From Gammaproteobacteria bacterium (GTDB lineage Bacteria; Pseudomonadota; Gammaproteobacteria; Chromatiales; Chromatiaceae), in the NCBI GenBank assembly GCA_030620735.1, contig JAUXDV010000052.1, forward strand, positions 1-9,695: a DNA stretch of 9,695 bases, given 5' to 3'. The position numbers and the translations under genes were made by a program. The notes under the pieces are model-generated. The model had not been told where the DNA came from. It ran no database searches and worked only from the letters and a program-made list of their open reading frames with translations. Positions within the stretch are counted from its first letter, which is position 1, and each line of letters begins with the position of its first letter. Positions 5,742-9,695 of this stretch are shown in pieces.

Positions 5742-6389
5742 ATGACAATGGCGCAGACACCACAGCCAACGAATATACAACTGCACAGCAAATCCCGTGT
5801 GCTTTCGCTCACCTTCGATGACGACAGTCATTTTGACCTGCCGTGTGAATACCTGCGGGTATTCTCTCCCGCTGCCGAAGTGAAAGCCGATGACAAACCG
5901 GTTAGCGGCAAGCAGCAGGTCAACATCACGGCCATCGAGCCACAGGGAAACTACGCGCTCTCATTTGTCTTCGATGATGGCCACGATACCGGCATCTACT
6001 CGTGGGAGACGCTCTACAACCTGGGTAAGCAGCAACAGGCCAACTGGCGGGAGTATCTGCAGCGGCTCGAAGCACACGGAATCGAGCGCAATAGTGACGC
6101 AGATGCAGCAGAACAGCAGCGTCATGTCACTATTCTCTATTTCGCCTACCTGGTGAACAAGCTGCGCAAGGAGTCGGAACAGCTGACACTGCCCGCAAAT
6201 ATCGACAGTGTAGAGAAATTGATCGAACATCTGCAGCGTCGCGAGCGAGATCGTGGCTATCTGCTGGCCGCAGAGCATATTCAGGTAACGGTCAATAGAG
6301 AATTTTCAGAGTCATTCACCCGCCTGGACGACGGAGATGAGATCGGAATTACGCCTGTAACACCGACGCCTCCGGCTGCTCCTACCTGA
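5742..6389 (+). CDS. DUF971 (GBBH-like N) domain fused to a MoaD/ThiS-like domain
   Basis: A 215-aa soluble protein of two parts. Residues about 8-113 are a DUF971 (gamma-butyrobetaine hydroxylase N-terminal-like) domain, seen in PTNIQLHSKSRVLSLTFDD, LPCEYLRVFSPAAEV, VNITAIEPQGNYALSFVFDD and GHDTGIYSWETLYNLG. Cys35 and His81 sit at conserved places that could bind metal. Residues about 127-206 look like a MoaD/ThiS beta-grasp domain: VTILYFAYLVNKLRKES, then LPANIDSVEKLIEHLQRR, HIQVTVNREF and LDDGDEIGITP. MoaD and ThiS normally end PVSGG or GG for thiocarboxylate formation. This one ends PVTPTPPAAPT, so the sulfur-carrier chemistry is probably absent and the domain may serve for binding. DUF971 proteins are often linked to iron-sulfur functions; the role here is unknown. 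ATG at 5742 or 5748 is possible; the second has better spacing from GGA (5737-5739). Confidence 0.85.
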   Translation: MTMAQTPQPTNIQLHSKSRVLSLTFDDDSHFDLPCEYLRVFSPAAEVKADDKPVSGKQQVNITAIEPQGNYALSFVFDDGHDTGIYSWETLYNLGKQQQANWREYLQRLEAHGIERNSDADAAEQQRHVTILYFAYLVNKLRKESEQLTLPANIDSVEKLIEHLQRRERDRGYLLAAEHIQVTVNREFSESFTRLDDGDEIGITPVTPTPPAAPT

Positions 6390-6400
6390 AAAACGGCAGC

Positions 6401-6528
6401 TTCTCACATTGTCACGCACGACAACGCTCCATAGGATGCGCAGAGGAACGAGGCGCATCGAACTCTAATTGATGCGCTTCGTTCCTCTGCACATCCTATA
6501 TTGCCTTGAACACATCTGGATTTTGAAG
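6401..6528. repeat. Palindromic repeat family B, copy 1
   Basis: The core arms 6431-6459 and 6471-6499 are reverse complements at 27 of 29 positions, beginning ATAGGATG and ending GCGCATC, with an 11-base centre. The flanks (TTCTCACATTGTC and GACAAC on the left; TTGAACACATCTGGATT on the right) match the flanks of copy 2, so the unit is wider than the core. It starts 12 bp after the DUF971-MoaD stop codon and could act as a transcript 3' end. Confidence 0.8.
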
Positions 6529-6583
6529 TGATATAAAAAGGCTCTCCTCTTCACATTTCTTCTGCACCTGCTAGACTTGTAAG

Positions 6584-6728
6584 TTCTCAATAAGTCCGTG
6601 CAAGACAACAATACGTAGGATGCTGCTGAGCTTGCGAAGCGCATCTGTCGGGTGAATCCGCGATCGATGCGCTTCGTTCCTCAGCAGCATCCTACACCGT
6701 CTCGAACAATGCACTGGATTATTGAGAA
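6584..6728. repeat. Palindromic repeat family B, copy 2
   Basis: The core arms 6615-6645 and 6666-6695 share GTAGGATGCTGCTGAG and CGAAGCGCATC, with a short divergent stretch between them in the left arm. The outer ends TTCTCAATAAGTCCGTGC (6584-6601) and GCACTGGATTATTGAGAA (6711-6728) are also near-complements, so the whole unit is one long palindrome of about 145 bp. It follows copy 1 in the same order after a 55-bp gap. Confidence 0.8.
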
Positions 6729-6764
6729 GCTACTAGACTTCGACTAAGCGGTTGAAACAACAAG

Positions 6765-6792
6765 TTGTTCCAGACAGGCTGGCCCATACAAT
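6765..6792 (+). promoter_or_regulatory. Candidate sigma-70 promoter of sucAB
   Basis: TACAAT at 6787-6792 matches the -10 consensus at five of six positions; TTGTTC at 6765-6770 is a weak -35 with a 16-base spacer. A start near 6799 would leave a leader of about 19 bases containing the sucA ribosome binding site. The small symmetry AACAAGTTGTT (6759-6769) overlaps the -35. The real promoter could also lie upstream or within the repeats. Confidence 0.4.
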
Positions 6793-6801
6793 AATAATGA
6801 T

Positions 6802-6810
6802 GGGGAGGAG
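6802..6810 (+). promoter_or_regulatory. Ribosome binding site that decides the sucA start
   Basis: GGGGAGGAG ends seven bases before the ATG at 6818. This strong site rules out the TTG at 6752, which opens the same frame 22 codons earlier without a comparable site. Confidence 0.85.
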
Positions 6811-6817
6811 AGTCACC

Positions 6818-9670
6818 ATGAATTCACCACTGCTCGAGAAGCTGCGCCGGACTTCACCTTTTTCCGGCTCCAACGCTGCTTACGTAGAGCAACTCTACGA
6901 AGAGTACCTGCTTGATCCTGACAGCATCGATCCCGGCTGGAGAGAGCATTTCGACGCACTGCCCGGTGAGTCTGCAACAGTTGACACGCCGCACTCTCCA
7001 ATACGGCAGCAGTTTGCCGAACAGGCCAAAGCCGCCGTCAGCGCTGTTCCGTGCAAGAAACTAACACCTGATGCTGCAGAAAAGCAGAGCGCAGTGTTAC
7101 GCCTGATCAATGCCTACCGGGTGCGCGGTCATCAGAATGCATCCCTCGATCCACTCAAATTAAGAGAGCTGGAGATTCTGGATGAACTCACTCCCGAGCA
7201 CCACCACCTGCTGCAGAGCGATATGCACAAGGTGTTTCATACAGGCTCTCTGTATGCACCGAACCGTCTGCCCCTGAATGAGATTATCGACTTCCTGAAA
7301 GAGGTTTATACGCAGCACTCCGGCTTTGAATATATGCATATTACCGCCACCGAGGAGAAGCGCTGGCTGCAAAAACGCATCGAAGGATATCGCGCCAGGC
7401 CGGTGCTCGATGCTGATGATCGCATCTGGCTGCTTAAATTACTCACTGCAGCCGAAGGGCTGGAGCGTTATCTGCATACGCGTTATGTGGGGCAAAAACG
7501 CTTCTCGCTGGAGGGAGGCGAGTCACTGATTCCTCTGCTGGATGAGCTGATACAACGGGCCGGCAAAGCCCGCATGGAGGAGATCGTCGTCGGCATGGCG
7601 CACCGCGGGCGCCTGAATGTGCTCACCAACATCGTTGGCAAATCTCCCTGCGATCTGTTCGATGAGTTTGAAGGCAAAAAAGAGTCACACGGCATCATCA
7701 TTGCCGGTGACGTGAAATACCACATGGGATTCTCGGCCGATATTGAAACACCGGTCCACACTGTTCACGTCGCGCTGGGTTTCAATCCATCGCACCTGGA
7801 GATTATCGCTCCGGTTATCGAGGGTTCGGTGCGCGCACGCCAGGTGCGGCGTAAGGATTTTAAAGGCGACAAGGTTTTGCCGGTATTGATTCATGGCGAC
7901 GCATCATTTGCCGGACAGGGCGTGGTGATGGAGACGCTGCAGCTGTCTCAGGCGCGCGGATTCAGCACCGGGGGCACGGTGCATATCGTCATCAACAACC
8001 AGATTGGCTTCACCCTCAGCAACCCGCTTGACTCGCGCTCGACAGGCTACTGCACCGATGTGGGCAAGATGGTGCAGGCGCCGGTTTTTCATGTCAATGG
8101 CGATGATCCGGAAGCAGTGATCTTCATCACCCGCCTGGCCATGGACTACCGCAATACTTTCCACAAGGACGTCATCATCGACCTGGTCTGCTATCGACGC
8201 CTTGGCCACAATGAGGCGGATGAACCCGCCGTCACCCAGCCAATGATGTATGACAAGATTCGCAACCATGCCACTGCACGCACGCTTTATGCAGAGTCAC
8301 TGATCGCCGCCGATGTCATCACCGTGGACAAAACGCAGCAAATGGTCAGCGACTATCGCGATGCGCTCGACCAGGGTGAGATCGTCTCCAGACCGGTAAA
8401 AAAAGGCCTACTCAACCCCTATGCCGCCCACTGGCGGGAGCATAAGGGATTTGCCTGGAGTGATACAGCAGAAACAGCTGTTGACGCTGATCTGCTGGTC
8501 GAACTCGGGATGCGCCAGCTTGAGTTACCGCAGGACTTTATTCCACATTCACGCATCAAACGCCTGCTGAAGAGCCGCAGGCGCATGGCTGAAGGTGAGC
8601 TGCTTGCCGACTGGGGCTATGCCGAGAATCTTGCCTATGCCGCACTATTGCATGAGGGGCACAATGTGCGCTTATGCGGGCAGGACAGCGGCCGCGGCAC
8701 CTTCTTCCATCGCCATGCGATCCTGCACAATCAGAGAGATGGAGGCTCCTATGTACCCCTTAAGCAGACTGCTGCAGACGGAGCCAACTTCACCATCATC
8801 GATTCGCTGCTCTCCGAAGAGGCGGTACTCGGTTTTGAATACGGCTATGCAGCCGCAGCCCCGGATACCCTGGTGATCTGGGAGGCGCAATTTGGTGATT
8901 TCGCCAATGTGGCACAGGTTGTCATCGACCAGTTCATCACCTCGGCCGGCACCAAATGGGGACTCTCCTGCAATATTACGCTGCTGTTGCCGCATGGACA
9001 GGAGGGACAGGGCGCCGAGCACTCATCTGCGCGGCTGGAACGGTTTTTACAATTGAGTGCTGAAAACAATATCCAGGTGTGCGTACCCACGACACCGGCG
9101 CAGATTTTTCATCTGCTGCGGCGGCAGGTAATCCGCCCTTCCAGAATCCCGCTGATTGCACTGACACCCAAGAGCCTGCTGCGTCATCCGCTGGCCACCT
9201 CTCCCATCCATGAATTTTCCGGGGGAAGTTTCCAGCCTGTCATCGGTGAAATCGACCCCATCGACCCAGCCAGCGTCAAAAGGGTCATCGCCTGCTGCGG
9301 CAAGGTCTACTACGAGCTTCTTGAAGCGCGCCGCAGCAGGGAACTCACCGACACTGCAATTATCCGCATCGAAGAGCTCTATCCATTCCCACGTGACTGT
9401 TTTGCTGCTGCAACACGCCCTTTTGTCAATGCCGAAACCCTGATCTGGTGTCAGGAGGAGCCGCAGAATCAGGGCGCATGGGATCAGATCAAACACCGGT
9501 TGACATGGAAAATGCCGGACGAGCGCCACCTCTACTACGTCGGCCGCTGCGCATCAGCCGCACCCGCGACCGGCTACCACCCGATGTATGAGATGCAGCA
9601 GGAAACCCTGGTAGACGATGCCCTGTGCGGCAATATCAATCCCAAAATGAATCGGAGAGTACCATCATGA
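6818..9670 (+). CDS. sucA: 2-oxoglutarate dehydrogenase E1 component
   Basis: Thiamine-diphosphate-dependent decarboxylase of the 2-oxoglutarate dehydrogenase complex. It decarboxylates 2-oxoglutarate and passes the succinyl group to the lipoyl arm of the E2 subunit, in the TCA cycle; cytoplasmic. The 950-aa product is close to E. coli SucA (933 aa). The N-terminal segment SPFSGSNAAYVEQLYEEYL resembles the E2-binding region of the family. Core motifs are: GMAHRGRLNVL (259-269); GFNPSHLEI; GDASFAGQG (360-368) and NNQIGFT (393-399) of the cofactor site; RLGHNEADEPAVTQPMMY; GQDSGRGTFFHRH (621-633); WEAQFGDFAN (688-697); LLPHGQEGQGAEHSSARLER; and WCQEEPQNQGAW near the C-terminus. No frameshift or lost motif was seen. 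The stop TGA overlaps the sucB ATG (ATGA), indicating an operon with translational coupling. Confidence 0.97.
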   Translation: MNSPLLEKLRRTSPFSGSNAAYVEQLYEEYLLDPDSIDPGWREHFDALPGESATVDTPHSPIRQQFAEQAKAAVSAVPCKKLTPDAAEKQSAVLRLINAYRVRGHQNASLDPLKLRELEILDELTPEHHHLLQSDMHKVFHTGSLYAPNRLPLNEIIDFLKEVYTQHSGFEYMHITATEEKRWLQKRIEGYRARPVLDADDRIWLLKLLTAAEGLERYLHTRYVGQKRFSLEGGESLIPLLDELIQRAGKARMEEIVVGMAHRGRLNVLTNIVGKSPCDLFDEFEGKKESHGIIIAGDVKYHMGFSADIETPVHTVHVALGFNPSHLEIIAPVIEGSVRARQVRRKDFKGDKVLPVLIHGDASFAGQGVVMETLQLSQARGFSTGGTVHIVINNQIGFTLSNPLDSRSTGYCTDVGKMVQAPVFHVNGDDPEAVIFITRLAMDYRNTFHKDVIIDLVCYRRLGHNEADEPAVTQPMMYDKIRNHATARTLYAESLIAADVITVDKTQQMVSDYRDALDQGEIVSRPVKKGLLNPYAAHWREHKGFAWSDTAETAVDADLLVELGMRQLELPQDFIPHSRIKRLLKSRRRMAEGELLADWGYAENLAYAALLHEGHNVRLCGQDSGRGTFFHRHAILHNQRDGGSYVPLKQTAADGANFTIIDSLLSEEAVLGFEYGYAAAAPDTLVIWEAQFGDFANVAQVVIDQFITSAGTKWGLSCNITLLLPHGQEGQGAEHSSARLERFLQLSAENNIQVCVPTTPAQIFHLLRRQVIRPSRIPLIALTPKSLLRHPLATSPIHEFSGGSFQPVIGEIDPIDPASVKRVIACCGKVYYELLEARRSRELTDTAIIRIEELYPFPRDCFAAATRPFVNAETLIWCQEEPQNQGAWDQIKHRLTWKMPDERHLYYVGRCASAAPATGYHPMYEMQQETLVDDALCGNINPKMNRRVPS

Positions 9671-9695
9671 CTGTTGAGGTCAAAGTCCCTGCCCT
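9667..9695 (+). CDS. sucB: Start of dihydrolipoyl succinyltransferase (E2), cut by window edge
   Basis: Only nine complete codons and two bases are visible: MTVEVKVPA, then the start of a Leu codon. This matches the N-terminal strand of the lipoyl domain that opens 2-oxoglutarate dehydrogenase E2 proteins. The ATG overlaps the sucA stop as ATGA and follows GGAGAG at 9654-9659. Identification relies on this short segment plus its position after sucA, where sucB is the normal neighbour. The rest of the gene lies outside the window. Confidence 0.85.

Noticed and set aside
6401..6728. CRISPR array
   Set aside because: There are only two copies, each a long internal palindrome, with no regular spacers and no cas genes nearby.
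6752..6817. N-terminal extension of sucA by 22 codons
   Set aside because: It starts at TTG, has no good ribosome binding site and overlaps the likely promoter; the ATG at 6818 has a strong site and matches the family start.

Overview
This 9.7-kb window looks like ordinary chromosome from a free-living or symbiotic gammaproteobacterium. Three things point that way. The order coaD, 2[4Fe-4S] ferredoxin, mutM is a gammaproteobacterial arrangement. The ferredoxin closely resembles the Allochromatium vinosum (Chromatiales) protein. sucA and sucB overlap as in a proteobacterial TCA-cycle operon. I infer a Chromatiales-like, possibly sulfur-oxidising lineage, but the genus cannot be fixed from this sequence. 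No phage, integrase, transposase, CRISPR array or tRNA is visible.

Layout. Positions 1-804 hold mutM (+), lacking only its first three codons. It ends at a two-way terminator (818-845) that also serves the convergent pair coaD-ferredoxin (1631 to 861, -). A 196-bp spacer with a long CACAGAT-type inverted repeat (1701-1772) separates these from a secreted thioredoxin-fold DUF255/YyaL-type protein (3630 to 1828, -). Divergent from that gene is an unrecognised secreted protein with a duplicated six-cysteine module (3755-4453, +). Convergent to it is an EamA/DMT-family membrane transporter (5352 to 4483, -). The 389-bp spacer 5353-5741 is busy. It holds a palindromic repeat of about 119 bp, a strong terminator whose U-run faces the minus strand, a candidate 27-aa peptide gene just upstream of that terminator, and a perfect 14-bp palindrome. 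Next is a 215-aa protein joining a DUF971 domain to a MoaD/ThiS-like domain (5742-6389, +). The 428-bp spacer after it carries two tandem copies of a second palindromic repeat family and a plausible sucA promoter. The window closes with complete sucA (6818-9670) and the first ten codons of sucB (from 9667).

How the genes work together. sucA and sucB encode the E1 and E2 subunits of 2-oxoglutarate dehydrogenase and are translationally coupled by an ATGA overlap. coaD (coenzyme A synthesis) and the ferredoxin gene form a tight pair. The remaining genes look like single transcription units with no evident shared pathway.

I see no clear new multi-gene system. The items most worth following are the DUF971-MoaD fusion without a C-terminal Gly-Gly, the duplicated six-cysteine secreted protein, the possible 27-aa Cys-Cys peptide gene with its own terminator, and the three families of intergenic palindromic repeats.
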